In this document: positions 36,996 to 46,593 of the stretch, in pieces
How positions within the stretch are numbered: position 1 is the first letter of the stretch
Layout: the number at the start of each line of letters is the position of its first letter
From: Sipunculus nudus
Lineage: Eukaryota > Annelida > Sipuncula > Golfingiida > Sipunculidae
Assembly: GCA_026874595.1 (NCBI GenBank)
Contig: CM049318.1
Span: 35,423,956 to 35,487,955 of the forward strand
Reading direction: 5' to 3'
DNA: 64,000 nucleotides
Translations under genes and position numbers: made by a program
The notes under the pieces: generated by a model
What the model saw: the letters and a program-made list of their open reading frames with translations, nothing else
Told to the model about the DNA's origin: nothing
Databases searched by the model: none

Positions 36996-39656
36996 ATGTG
37001 CCAGCACCAAACGATCTCGGCCGTGATTGCAAACATTTCGTGGATGAGGATCCACGTGGCCACCGTGGTGCGTAAGATCATGGAAGCATTCGGACAAAGC
37101 CCCATCTACACACGGCCGCCAGTGCACCCCATGTGCCCCGCGATTTGGACACTGGCCGTCTCGGACAATTGCCGACAGTGCAAACGGCAGGCGGAATATG
37201 AAATTCGTTTGCAGCTTGATAAGGTGATGCCACTGTTGGAGCGGTGCAAGCTGGGACGGTACATGCGGGATGTGCTATGCGCTGTGTTCTCAGACACACC
37301 CCTTGACGTAGCTCAGGCTAAGCTAAAACGTTACGACCCGGCTGTCGTGCACTGGGGGTTGGATTCTGTCGGCGGTCACGACAGCAGTGTAACGCGCACC
37401 ACAGCCTTGTCCATCAAGAACCAACACGCTCTAAAACAGCTGGCTGTTTCAAATTGGAACGCTGTTTACAGAAATGTGACAGATGTCCCGTCTCCACATT
37501 TTTCGAGACTTGCGGATTGTGTTACATTTGTGTCCCAACATGCATTACAGCAAGGGAGCGACGGCGGTCGGTTCAGGAACTACGCCCGTTTTCTCCCAGC
37601 GTTGTCGCGCCCCGTCAAGACGTCGGGAGGTTTCGTCCCAGTCTGCACCGACCGCCGGTTATGGAGGGCTTCCAAGGATTACGCTGGGATTACCGCACGG
37701 GTGAAGGCAGCTCTCGTGGAAGTGGAGAGGAGACGCGTCAGTGGAATGCCAAGCGACACAGGCGCGGAAGCCCGTGTCCAGTACGCGATGTCTGTCGCAC
37801 GGGCTTATCCTGGACTGCATGTGTGTGATGTACTGTCTTACCTTTACCACATGGACATGAAAGAGGCCTTGTGCGTGGTTGGGCGATCCGATTACGACAC
37901 CGTGCGCCTGAACGAGTTAGGAGGATCTTTGCACGTGAAAGTGGACCCCGTACTGAGTTTGTTTTCCCTCATGTTCGACGTAGACATGACATACAGGACT
38001 CAATATGACGCTCCAACCCTGTCAGAAGTGTACGCTATTGCGAGGGCTTTGTACACATCCGTCATGGGTCTCGTGGGGTCTGTGCGTGTGGCACTGGGAC
38101 CAGAGAAAACGGACACAGAATCTGCAGCCGCTTCCGTTTTGACGAAGGGCGCCCATGGAAAATCCGAACTTGAATCGTACATGGCCACACACCCAGACAT
38201 ACTTGGAAGCAGGTTGTTCGTATACATGTCAAACTCGCTGCCCCCGTGTTGCGCCGTGTACGATGAAAACCCTTCGCAGGTACCAAGCCGTGCAAACATG
38301 AGACCGTTGGATGACAACCGTCGCGTGAGCGCAGACGAAGATAACCTGCTGCGCACTCTCACCGAACTGCAGCGGACACGGTCGCTCAGGGTGGTCGTGC
38401 AGCTCCCGCCTAACGTTTGTTTCGAATCAGCCGAAGCTTTCCTCTCGTATCAAGACATGCTTTTTGGATTTTTGAGGGCCGATGAGAGTTTGCGGCCGTT
38501 GGTCCACAGGTTGGGGAAAGAGGCTAACTTAGAACGGTTTATAGACATGGCCGTCTTCAGGGGCCAGTGCCGCATGCCACATTCCGGTAAAGCCGACGGT
38601 AGTCAACCGTTCGACCCCCTGACCGTTATACCGACCCTGTGCCACGGTTCCGACCCGGATGTCATGCACGAAACGTGCCTGCGCAACCACTTGGACCCAA
38701 CTGTTGGACTGATGCACAAGGACCCGTTTCCGGCTATGCACTCGAACGAACACCTGAAAAGAGGTCTGGTGATCAAGCAGCGTGGACGCTCGGGTTTGTC
38801 TGTGTCGTCATTTTTACGCAACTGCCCAACAAACGGCCCGGATGCCCCTGTACATGCAGTGGACCAAATGGCTATGCGGGTGGTTGAAAGCACGCGCGAG
38901 CAGGACAAGTTTTCTCGCTGTGCCCAATTCATTTTGTGCCACTGGGGAACAAACCACCCTCGGCTCCTGCATGCAACTCCCGCCGACTTGTCTCTTTGTA
39001 CGGGTGACTCCCTTTTGAAAGCGTTAAACATTGTCGTGAAGCCCTGCATGCTGGAAGCACTTCTGACAGGTCCTCAATTGCCAGCCGCTTCAACCTTACC
39101 GACCGACAAACGTCCGCGGCCCTTGTTTCAGATCGCGGATGAGTTTTTGCGGTTAGGTTTCATACATGCAAAACGCAGCAGGCATTGGGCAGGTACCAGA
39201 CAGGAAGCTGAGGTCAGAGCTCACGGTATCTGTGTCGAATTTCAGATATCTCCCCCGGTGCATGCCGCAAGTAAGCGTAATGACAACAACACGTCCTGGC
39301 CAGCGTGTGTGTACTACGACCATACGACACGCTCTGATTGCAGATTGCGTCTCCGCTGCTCGCTACACCCGACCGCGTCCGTGGATGGCCTTGAGACGTA
39401 TTTGCGCCAAAAAGGTTTCAATCTGGACGAAGGTGAACCGGTTGACACGTGCTCAGAAGAGGGTGACATGTCAGGGGACGATTACGTGTCACAGGACTCA
39501 CAAGACGCTGAGGACCTAAAACGGTACTGTCGCCGTCGCCCTACCAAAGGTGAGCAATTATTAGATGCTCCCTTGAGGTTTAGCCTTGTCTACTATTGTT
39601 TCCATAACCGGTGCAGTGGCGGATGGCGTGCGATTACAAGGTTTAGTGTAAAGTAA
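36996..39656 (+). CDS. DNA primase, UL52-like subunit of helicase-primase
   Basis: 886 aa from the ATG at 36996. The catalytic core is marked by LMFDVDM, with D328-x-D330 in the hydrophobic setting typical of archaeo-eukaryotic/UL52 primases. The C-terminal 150 residues contain spaced Cys/His (C..., DCRLRLRCSLH, and YYCFHNRC near the end) that fit a UL52-type zinc-binding region. Herpesvirus UL52 proteins are about 1,000 aa, so the size fits. It would lay RNA primers at the replication fork with a helicase partner. It lies upstream of the UL32-like and UL31-like genes. An ATTAAA follows at 39749. I am fairly confident, but the zinc ligands are not assigned one by one. Confidence 0.6.
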   Translation: MCQHQTISAVIANISWMRIHVATVVRKIMEAFGQSPIYTRPPVHPMCPAIWTLAVSDNCRQCKRQAEYEIRLQLDKVMPLLERCKLGRYMRDVLCAVFSDTPLDVAQAKLKRYDPAVVHWGLDSVGGHDSSVTRTTALSIKNQHALKQLAVSNWNAVYRNVTDVPSPHFSRLADCVTFVSQHALQQGSDGGRFRNYARFLPALSRPVKTSGGFVPVCTDRRLWRASKDYAGITARVKAALVEVERRRVSGMPSDTGAEARVQYAMSVARAYPGLHVCDVLSYLYHMDMKEALCVVGRSDYDTVRLNELGGSLHVKVDPVLSLFSLMFDVDMTYRTQYDAPTLSEVYAIARALYTSVMGLVGSVRVALGPEKTDTESAAASVLTKGAHGKSELESYMATHPDILGSRLFVYMSNSLPPCCAVYDENPSQVPSRANMRPLDDNRRVSADEDNLLRTLTELQRTRSLRVVVQLPPNVCFESAEAFLSYQDMLFGFLRADESLRPLVHRLGKEANLERFIDMAVFRGQCRMPHSGKADGSQPFDPLTVIPTLCHGSDPDVMHETCLRNHLDPTVGLMHKDPFPAMHSNEHLKRGLVIKQRGRSGLSVSSFLRNCPTNGPDAPVHAVDQMAMRVVESTREQDKFSRCAQFILCHWGTNHPRLLHATPADLSLCTGDSLLKALNIVVKPCMLEALLTGPQLPAASTLPTDKRPRPLFQIADEFLRLGFIHAKRSRHWAGTRQEAEVRAHGICVEFQISPPVHAASKRNDNNTSWPACVYYDHTTRSDCRLRLRCSLHPTASVDGLETYLRQKGFNLDEGEPVDTCSEEGDMSGDDYVSQDSQDAEDLKRYCRRRPTKGEQLLDAPLRFSLVYYCFHNRCSGGWRAITRFSVK

Positions 39657-39748
39657 CGGTGATAAACGGATTACGGGGGGGTGGGGTGGAGAAAGGGGTT
39701 ATCCAGATGCATATGCGGGCACGGTTTGTATTACATACATGAGTTATT

Positions 39749-39754
39749 ATTAAA
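39749..39754 (+). terminator. ATTAAA polyadenylation signal
   Basis: About 95 bases past the primase stop. Confidence 0.45.
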
Positions 39755-39807
39755 GTTTCATAATCGATCTATTTCGGAAGTGTTCTTGTGATGAGTGGGC
39801 AGATGTC

Positions 39808-39814
39808 TATATAT
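39808..39814 (+). promoter_or_regulatory. TATATAT box for the UL32-like gene
   Basis: TCTATATATGG about 85-90 bases before the ATG at 39898, just after the primase poly(A) signal. Confidence 0.5.
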
Positions 39815-39897
39815 GGTACGTTTGTTGTTATGTATTTCGTTGTATACAAAATACCAGGATACTCGCGCTGCATGTTTCGGGGACAAGCGTGACATCC

Positions 39898-41868
39898 ATG
39901 GCGTGTCATGAAACGAACAGAACGACACAAAAACGCGAGAGCTGTTTTCAAGAAGGACTAAAAGACGGATTGCATGCGTCCCCAGCCGAGATACTAACCA
40001 GCCACCGGTGGAAAAGATATCGTGAGCGATACGGCGATTTTGATGGGCCCTTACTCGCTTCACAGTACGTAGGTGCCATAAGGGGAAGCCAGGTGTGCGC
40101 TGTTTGTGCGTTTAATGCACGTGCTGCACGCGATGAACAGTTTTGTGAGTGGGTGGAAGGTTTTGCTAACGCCATGCAGTTTAAACCTTTCTTTTCTAGC
40201 CTGACCACGTCCCTCGTCATTCTTTACTGGCGCCGCGTACACGCAGCTCTGACACGGCTCGAAGCACGGCCCGCCGCTGATCCCGATGATATTTCGAACG
40301 CGTTAGACGAAGAAGTATTGAATTCAATCAAACCCGAAATATTTCATGTGCACTTCATCCACAACCGCTGCCAGTTCTCGTCGTTCAATACAAGACACGA
40401 TAATGCTGGACGTGTGGATGGCAACAGGCCGCTCTTACGCATTGAAAAGGGGGATATGTGGAGGACGTGGCACGTGCACAATAACAGCCACATTGTAGCT
40501 CAGATTTTGCAGTTACACAATGGGTTGGCCCTGTGGCAACGTTCTGCCAGCCAAGGCTTCCATAACACTCCGGCGAACGACAGGGTAGACACTATCGCGG
40601 ACAGTGCGCGTGTTATCGGGCCGTGGGTTGTGACGTCCGGTTTAGAGTTACCTAGACTACCCACGACCGACGACATCCACCAAGGCGACACGAACGCGAG
40701 TGGCAACAGACAACAAACGGACACAGCGTGTTTGCACCCGGAAGAGTACGAAGAGGCTCTGTGTGTTAAAGCCGATGCATCGTCGAGGTTCAAAGACATT
40801 ACCTGCATGATGGCAGACGCGTGCTTTGGCGTGTGTGGGTCAGACATGTCAGAATATGTTCGTTCGTTTCAACGCAGGTGGGGCTTCATGTGTGACCTTA
40901 CACGTGATACAGATACGGTTCAGTGCAAAGACAACATAACAACCGGACATGTTGCACAACGCGCTGCGCGTTCGGGACGTGCCCCTGATTTCTCTCGGTT
41001 TCGGCCTTACCCGACAGGAAGGGAACGAAACAACACAGGTAGAGAGACAGCAGCGACGAGAACCGTGTCCCCCACGCTCGTACTGCGGGGTTACAGTTCC
41101 CACTGCGGTCGTTCTTGGCACCAACCTGACGCATTACTTCAACACGAAAATAATGCGTTGACGCCTTCTGCTGTTGAGGAAGAGGGGGCCTGTGTTGCGG
41201 CAGAACCCTCAGAGGCTGGCATTGCGTACCGCCGGATGGCGGAAACACTGGAAGAGGTTCGGTCCGTTGTTCTGCGAACGTCGCAGAGAAGCCGACTCAA
41301 CCTGTTAAGAGGTAAAAACAAGTCATTTTTTCCTGCTGTCACCCCGCCTGAGGGTGTGGAATGGGCAGTCGATTGGGAACTGGCACCGGAAGACACACCG
41401 ACAGAGTGCTTGCTGTGCGGCATGTGCGCATTCTACGATTGGTACCGTGTGATAGAACAAATGCTATTGTCGTTAGGCATGGAGAAGGCGTGCGCAATGC
41501 AGCCGGTTGCCAACGTTAACACATTCGTCTCTGTGTTAAACACGTTGCAAAAGCGCTTGTCAGACATGTTTCAACGCGACGTGGATCCACTCGACGGATT
41601 CCTATTGAAGGGTTTGAACCCCTCGGTTTTTTACCATCACGCGTTTTCGTCTCCGCTGTGCGCATTGAACAGGGCACGGATGGGTGTGATGTACGAAAAG
41701 GATTCTTCGCTGCCTTGCGGTTCGGCAGTTGTCGCAGCATTAATGTACGTCGTGTACGGAAACTTCAACAGTTCTTGTAGGTTTCGCCCCCTGTGGTTGA
41801 AACGGTGCATGCAAGTGTTACAGGGACATAAAGTGTACTGTGACCCCGGCGTGTGCTTGTCCGGTTGA
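39898..41868 (+). CDS. UL32-like DNA packaging protein
   Basis: 656 aa from the ATG at 39898. Cys pairs are set out as in the UL32 family: C67-x2-C70 near the N-terminus, C504-x2-C507 with C510 (CLLCGMC), and HHAFSSPLC ending at C588 followed by ALN, resembling the conserved C-terminal H-x-F-x-D-P-x-C block of UL32 (here Ser replaces the Asp). The central 270-440 region is disordered. UL32 proteins act in the nucleus during cleavage and packaging and are thought to influence disulfide state. The neighbouring UL31-like gene supports the call, since UL31 and UL32 are adjacent in other herpesviruses. Confidence 0.55.
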   Translation: MACHETNRTTQKRESCFQEGLKDGLHASPAEILTSHRWKRYRERYGDFDGPLLASQYVGAIRGSQVCAVCAFNARAARDEQFCEWVEGFANAMQFKPFFSSLTTSLVILYWRRVHAALTRLEARPAADPDDISNALDEEVLNSIKPEIFHVHFIHNRCQFSSFNTRHDNAGRVDGNRPLLRIEKGDMWRTWHVHNNSHIVAQILQLHNGLALWQRSASQGFHNTPANDRVDTIADSARVIGPWVVTSGLELPRLPTTDDIHQGDTNASGNRQQTDTACLHPEEYEEALCVKADASSRFKDITCMMADACFGVCGSDMSEYVRSFQRRWGFMCDLTRDTDTVQCKDNITTGHVAQRAARSGRAPDFSRFRPYPTGRERNNTGRETAATRTVSPTLVLRGYSSHCGRSWHQPDALLQHENNALTPSAVEEEGACVAAEPSEAGIAYRRMAETLEEVRSVVLRTSQRSRLNLLRGKNKSFFPAVTPPEGVEWAVDWELAPEDTPTECLLCGMCAFYDWYRVIEQMLLSLGMEKACAMQPVANVNTFVSVLNTLQKRLSDMFQRDVDPLDGFLLKGLNPSVFYHHAFSSPLCALNRARMGVMYEKDSSLPCGSAVVAALMYVVYGNFNSSCRFRPLWLKRCMQVLQGHKVYCDPGVCLSG

Positions 41869-41934
41869 TTATTAGGAGGTGCAACGAGATGAAATACCAT
41901 CTGTGTATTCGCGGGAGTATAGCACACATTGGTC

Positions 41935-43149
41935 ATGCGAATGAAATCAATGGGACGTCAAACGTCGAGTGCAACCAGGCGCACCGTAGCGGGTCCCAAG
42001 GGGAAACGTCTCAGGTCGAAACGGAAAACACGCATATACAACAGTGCCCTCAAACTGAAAGCGGCATATCGGTTGAACACGATACTGTTTGACCCGAGCA
42101 AAAGTTCAAAAAGGTTCAGAGAAATGTCACTGTCCGCATATGGGAAAGACGTGGCGCAAGGGCAACTGCCACACATTCAACATGAACGGTCAAACGATCT
42201 AAAGTCTGACATCCTGCCGTTCGGACTCTCCGGAGTTTTTTACACAAACACGAAAGATATGCCAGTGCCGATGTTCACAAATGACGTCTTGGACATCGGT
42301 GGTATGCGCTCTCGCGTACAGGACGCTACCTGTTGCCTGGACCTTAATATTTTTGCCGACCCTGTACACAGCGGAGCAGTGGTTCCCTTCAGGGAGTGTT
42401 CCACCTGTCTTGCCATGAAGCGCAAGTATCTCAGCGAGCATCCTGTATTCCCTGATCAAGTGACGCCTTTCAAACAGGATCGGTCGGAGGAAGGTTCGTC
42501 CTGCATCGAGGAAGTCAATGTGCACGCGTTGCTCCATGACGTTAACTCCTTTGTACAGGCACCGCGGGCGATCTTGCTTGAAGAACAACAAGGGAAAGAT
42601 GGGTCGGGGCACGCATCGCAAGAGGCGTTCGTGCTCCTGCAGGGACTGCACCGTGCGTTCTCTAGGAATCCCGGCTGTGCCAGCCTCCTGGACGCGAAAA
42701 GTTTGGTGTGCATGGCGGTAGAATTTACAGTCGGCGCAGGGAAGAGAGCCGTTCACATGTTGAGAACAATATTCGCTTGCATGGCTAAACATAACGTGCA
42801 ACCGGACTCGTGCCGTCTGGACATCATGATCGATGACCCACACAATTGCGGCCTGCCAGGAGGATACCTCTCGCTAAAGTCGTGCACCTTCAGCTGCACA
42901 GGCTTCTTGCATATATGCCGCAATGCGCTCCGAACCCTATCAGCTCACGTCGACTACTACCGTGAAAGTTTTAGGATCTCATGGCAGGTGTACCCAGACG
43001 GCACACGGGGGTTCACGGTTGAACTTCCCGTTTGTGCATCGTCTGTCGACACGCGCACATTGACGTGTGATGATCGTATGTATCTAAAAACTTACGCATC
43101 TGAGGACTGGTACGGATTGTTGGAAGAGTGGGTCGCAACGGGATTGTGA
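41935..43149 (+). CDS. UL31-like nuclear egress lamina protein
   Basis: 404 aa from the ATG at 41935 (others at 41941 and 41950). The N-terminus is strongly basic (GPKGKRLRSKRKTR), as in UL31 proteins, where it carries nuclear and membrane-targeting signals. A zinc-type set follows: C134-x20-C155-x2-C158, with candidate His about 115-145 residues later; UL31 uses a CCCH site of similar layout. The C-terminal half is beta-rich (GGYLSLKSCTFSCTGFLHIC; GFTVELPVC). UL31 proteins pair with a membrane partner (UL34) to bud capsids through the inner nuclear membrane; no UL34 candidate is recognised in this window. It starts 66 bases after the UL32-like gene. Confidence 0.5.
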   Translation: MRMKSMGRQTSSATRRTVAGPKGKRLRSKRKTRIYNSALKLKAAYRLNTILFDPSKSSKRFREMSLSAYGKDVAQGQLPHIQHERSNDLKSDILPFGLSGVFYTNTKDMPVPMFTNDVLDIGGMRSRVQDATCCLDLNIFADPVHSGAVVPFRECSTCLAMKRKYLSEHPVFPDQVTPFKQDRSEEGSSCIEEVNVHALLHDVNSFVQAPRAILLEEQQGKDGSGHASQEAFVLLQGLHRAFSRNPGCASLLDAKSLVCMAVEFTVGAGKRAVHMLRTIFACMAKHNVQPDSCRLDIMIDDPHNCGLPGGYLSLKSCTFSCTGFLHICRNALRTLSAHVDYYRESFRISWQVYPDGTRGFTVELPVCASSVDTRTLTCDDRMYLKTYASEDWYGLLEEWVATGL

Positions 43150-43216
43150 CGACCCCGTTCGTTCGATATACATTTATACCAGGAATGCATATGGTTTGAT
43201 ACACTTATTATTAGGT

Positions 43217-43222
43217 AATAAA
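43217..43222 (+). terminator. AATAAA polyadenylation signal
   Basis: 68 bases past the UL31-like stop; a second AATAAA lies at 43346-43351. Confidence 0.55.
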
Positions 43223-43384
43223 ATATATCGTCTATATATGATATGTCTGGTTTTTTTTCATCGCATTGACAGTTACACGTAATGACTAGCATTCTCTTCA
43301 CTGTCCGCTTTTGTCGATCAATCATTCACACGCACATCATCACACAATAAACAACAGTAAATGTCATCGAAGGAAAAACAATGT

Positions 43385-43390
43385 TTTATT
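43385..43390 (-). terminator. AATAAA polyadenylation signal (minus strand)
   Basis: TTTATT on the plus strand, directly left of the direct repeat that contains the stop of the 153-aa gene. Confidence 0.55.
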
Positions 43391-43400
43391 CGAAGAGTAC

Positions 43401-43534
43401 AAACACCATAGACCATGCACCCACATATTTTGCAGTCTCTTAACCCTGTTAAGGCTCCAGATCAAGTTAAACACCATAGACCATGCACCCACATTTTGCA
43501 GTCTCTTAACCCTGTTAAGGCTCCAGATCAAGTT
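43401..43534. repeat. Direct tandem repeat, 68 and 66 bases
   Basis: Copy one is 43401-43468 and copy two 43469-43534. They differ by one AT deletion (CCACATATTTTGCAG versus CCACATTTTGCAG). The second copy includes the last codons and stop of the minus-strand gene at 43515-43976, so the duplication has copied the end of that gene. Confidence 0.9.
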
Positions 43535-43976
43535 GTTGGAGTGATTCTGCCATCATCTGGGCACGCTTTTCCTCCCTCTTCTTGTTCTGTTCCTTTTCGT
43601 TCCTTTTCCGTCTTGGGTTGACAGGAACGTCCTTCGGGCGACATCTGTCTTGTGTATTTTGTGTACTTCTGCCGATCTGTTCAAGCAGCCTAGTGCTCCT
43701 TGCCTCCATCTTCATATTGCGTTCAATCGTATCTTGCGACGATCTGGAAGTTGGAAACACGTCTAAAGAAGCCGCGCCGGGATCCTGCATATTCGCGATC
43801 AAAACCTGTTGCATTCGTTTCATATCTTTCGATAAAGCCGTACATTCCCCGACTATCTGCCAAAGCCTACCGATTATCAGCGCCAACCAATCGATAGGTA
43901 TCAACACTTTGGTCTCGCTACTGGCGACGGGTACAGAACTGTCTCGCGTGGCTTGGTTACTTTCCGAGCCGCTCAT
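43515..43976 (-). CDS. Small charged protein, 153 aa
   Basis: ATG at 43976. A short hydrophobic stretch (VLIPIDWLALIIGRLWQIVG, about 24-43) could be an amphipathic or membrane-associated helix. A polar middle and a very basic Lys/Arg/Glu-rich helix (about 118-145) follow. No family is recognised. It diverges from the 719-aa gene at 44189 and could be a small tegument or scaffold-interaction protein. Its 3' end lies in the tandem repeat. Confidence 0.6.
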   Translation of the reverse strand: MSGSESNQATRDSSVPVASSETKVLIPIDWLALIIGRLWQIVGECTALSKDMKRMQQVLIANMQDPGAASLDVFPTSRSSQDTIERNMKMEARSTRLLEQIGRSTQNTQDRCRPKDVPVNPRRKRNEKEQNKKREEKRAQMMAESLQQLDLEP

Positions 43977-44188
43977 GGTGCCGTGATGTGTAGAATGTGC
44001 GCTCGTGTCTGATGTGAATGCCTATGTGGTTCGGTATTTATTGGTGTTTCCCGACGGTCACATGTCCTGGCGCTATTTGTGATGACGGGTGTCACAAATA
44101 GTGCAGATAACGTCTGACTGGACGAACTACTCAACAGTAACAAAAAAACGGTTCGGTTTTATAGTGTCACTAACAGGAAACAGCTGCG

Positions 44189-46348
44189 ATGTCCTCTGCC
44201 GGGGACAGGCTGGACCTCACATGTGAAAACAAGTGTATAGACAAACATGATCTATACGGATACCTGTCACCCGTGCGCACCATGCCCGGTGGCAGCCAGG
44301 GGTATGGCCCGGGTATACATAAAAACTGTTTCGTTGTGGGACTTCCTTTGCTCACAGGAGATACATCCCCTGCTATGATGTTGTCGGCCTGCGACGGCGT
44401 TAGCCCCGTGGAGTACACACGCCTTTCCCGGTGGAACGTCCACGGAAGGGACGGGGAACTTAACATTTCTGGTAACTACATCACATGCTCTACAGGTGTC
44501 GGGATGGAGTCTGGTCGGGTTACGTCGAACGAGCACCAGGTAAAAACCATGAGAAACAGCGGCCCTTTCACCCTCTCTGTGAACGATCTGGTCTGTCTGG
44601 TGCCGATATACCCTTTGCTGACACCGAACGACAGGCACTCACACAAGGACGAGATACCCCCGAATGACCCCGCCAACCCATACGGACCCCCTGTTAGCAT
44701 TGCCAAGGCGACCGCGCACGGCCTGACGTTTCCGGCCACCGTACCTATCTTTAAGATGCCTGAGGTGTTCACCGGTGTGCTGACGGGTTTAGTGTGTAAA
44801 GTCATGCGGAACGTGGACAAGATGAAGTACGCAAAAGCAGCCAGCTCAAACACGCGCTTGACCATGGAAGAGGAGTTGGGGGAACACCCATTCAGTCGGA
44901 CGCTGGAGCCGACCTTGCTCCTGCATCTGTCAAGACTGTTGAAGCATTACGGTTGGCTGCAGTTCTATGCCTTCTGTGACGCAGCTGTACGAGATCTCAA
45001 TCTACCTGATCATGCTGCTTTGTCAGCACCTGGCATGCCACAAAGGGGTTTGATGAAAGAATCCACAGCTCTGAAGAATACACTTAAGACGCTTTCTGCC
45101 AATTCAAATCAAAAAGAGAGTGAAAAAGCAACCAACACTCTTGCTTTGCGGGCAGGTTTGAAAGCCGTTTGGACATCAATATGCAGCTTGGCACATGCCT
45201 ATAACCCCCCAGTATATGGCAGGGTTGTACAGAGCAGGGCGTCCTCTATGACAGGTCACGCCATTACCCCACATAGTTTTTTTGACTGCTTCGTGACTGG
45301 TACAAATGAACTACCTAGCGTTATACCACAAACAACGCTTCATAACCAGCTCGAACCATATGGCGCCGGGACGCACGGGGCTTTGCCGGCTGGTTTTTTC
45401 TATAAGTTTGATACCACGTCACAAGGTACCACTTTCCGACCCCTTATTTTAGACGAAACAAACCCTAGTGATTTCTCGACGTATGCCACTGCTTGGCAGC
45501 AGTGCAGGGAAACGCGAATGAAAGCGAAAGCTAACGTGCGCCAACGTGACGTGTGCATAGTGGAGCTAGTCAACAACGGCCCGGATGACATCAACACCCA
45601 CATGGGTGCCTACCTGTGCGTGCAACCTCCTGTAATAATGCCGGAGTCGGGGTTTGGGGAAGATCTGCCTTACGACGATGACCCGAAACCAGGGGTGCTA
45701 CGGCGGTGGGATCGGCTCGAGGCGGAGCATGTCGATGCCATCTGTGCTTACGGGCATTATCAGATATCGCATCACTTCGACAAGCTGTTCCACCCCCCTT
45801 CCAAAGACGAACAGTCGTTCTCCCGCAGGCAACCGTCTCTCGCCAACAGCGTGCGCCTTGTCTGTATTTTGGCGAACCAACTGCGTATGTGCAACAACGT
45901 CTGTGGTTCGGCGCTCAGAAGCCTTGCCGAAGAGTGCTGCCTGGAAGACGGGAACCTGGAATCAAATGTGGCAATCTGTGACCCGGGTTTTGATGCTCCT
46001 AACCTTATTGACGCCCCAGCTAACCAACCGGCAGGCTACGATGAGGATCATACGGCAGATCCTGTTATACTGCAAAACACACAGCTTTACGCATTCAAAG
46101 ATGTCATGAACCCAGGAGCTGACATGGATGTTTACGAAGACAGGGATTTGTCTTCCCGCATAACATGTGCACAGGCTATGTTACACGAGATCATAAGAAC
46201 AGCTTCCGCCTTGTACGATGAAATATTCAGCGTAACCCCCGTTGCCGTTGCACTGAGGGCCACCGGTGTGAACCCAAGCAGCAACAGGACAGAAGACGGA
46301 GCTTTGATCATCCCTCCCGGTGCCACGTTTGAGGCGCGTGTTATCTAA
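44189..46348 (+). CDS. Possible capsid or other structural protein, 719 aa
   Basis: Intact from the ATG at 44189. It is globular throughout, rich in Pro, Gly and Asn loops, with no membrane span and no enzyme motif. The N-terminal 230 residues look beta-rich (FTLSVNDLVCLVPIYPLLTP; TFPATVPIFKMPEVFTG); the middle (about 230-340) is helical. This profile suits an abundant particle protein such as a triplex or vertex component, but I recognise no family. It is followed by two AATAAA signals. Confidence 0.65.
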   Translation: MSSAGDRLDLTCENKCIDKHDLYGYLSPVRTMPGGSQGYGPGIHKNCFVVGLPLLTGDTSPAMMLSACDGVSPVEYTRLSRWNVHGRDGELNISGNYITCSTGVGMESGRVTSNEHQVKTMRNSGPFTLSVNDLVCLVPIYPLLTPNDRHSHKDEIPPNDPANPYGPPVSIAKATAHGLTFPATVPIFKMPEVFTGVLTGLVCKVMRNVDKMKYAKAASSNTRLTMEEELGEHPFSRTLEPTLLLHLSRLLKHYGWLQFYAFCDAAVRDLNLPDHAALSAPGMPQRGLMKESTALKNTLKTLSANSNQKESEKATNTLALRAGLKAVWTSICSLAHAYNPPVYGRVVQSRASSMTGHAITPHSFFDCFVTGTNELPSVIPQTTLHNQLEPYGAGTHGALPAGFFYKFDTTSQGTTFRPLILDETNPSDFSTYATAWQQCRETRMKAKANVRQRDVCIVELVNNGPDDINTHMGAYLCVQPPVIMPESGFGEDLPYDDDPKPGVLRRWDRLEAEHVDAICAYGHYQISHHFDKLFHPPSKDEQSFSRRQPSLANSVRLVCILANQLRMCNNVCGSALRSLAEECCLEDGNLESNVAICDPGFDAPNLIDAPANQPAGYDEDHTADPVILQNTQLYAFKDVMNPGADMDVYEDRDLSSRITCAQAMLHEIIRTASALYDEIFSVTPVAVALRATGVNPSSNRTEDGALIIPPGATFEARVI

Positions 46349-46397
46349 ATATTTGGCACGTCGCAATGCCGAAACACAAAAACACACATGTTACTTG

Positions 46398-46407
46398 AAT
46401 AAATAAA
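46398..46407 (+). terminator. Overlapping AATAAATAAA polyadenylation signals
   Basis: 50 bases past the stop at 46348. Confidence 0.6.
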
Positions 46408-46593
46408 CACGATACCAACACAATGCATTTTTTTATCATTTGAATTTATTCCACATGCAACATATCTAGTCGTCGCGTTTTTCATCGTACATGTGATACC
46501 CTGTCCTGAGAATGCTACCCGTATTTGTAATGCACGACGTGAGTGACGTCAGCATAGACTCGGTTTCGTGGTACATCACAACACGCCGGAAGG

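Larger units (their letters stand above)
43150..43514. other. Convergent intergenic region with tandem duplication
   Basis: 365 bases. It contains plus-strand AATAAA at 43217-43222 and 43346-43351, the minus-strand AATAAA at 43385-43390, and most of a 68/66-base direct repeat. No gene is seen. Confidence 0.45.

Noticed and set aside
41889-42092. 67-codon ORF overlapping the start of the UL31-like gene in another frame
   Set aside because: Polar, biased composition and lying mainly over the basic N-terminal coding region of the UL31-like gene; likely a shadow.
42199-42843. 214-codon minus-strand ORF antisense to the UL31-like gene
   Set aside because: Fully inside a better supported gene, with no promoter or domain.
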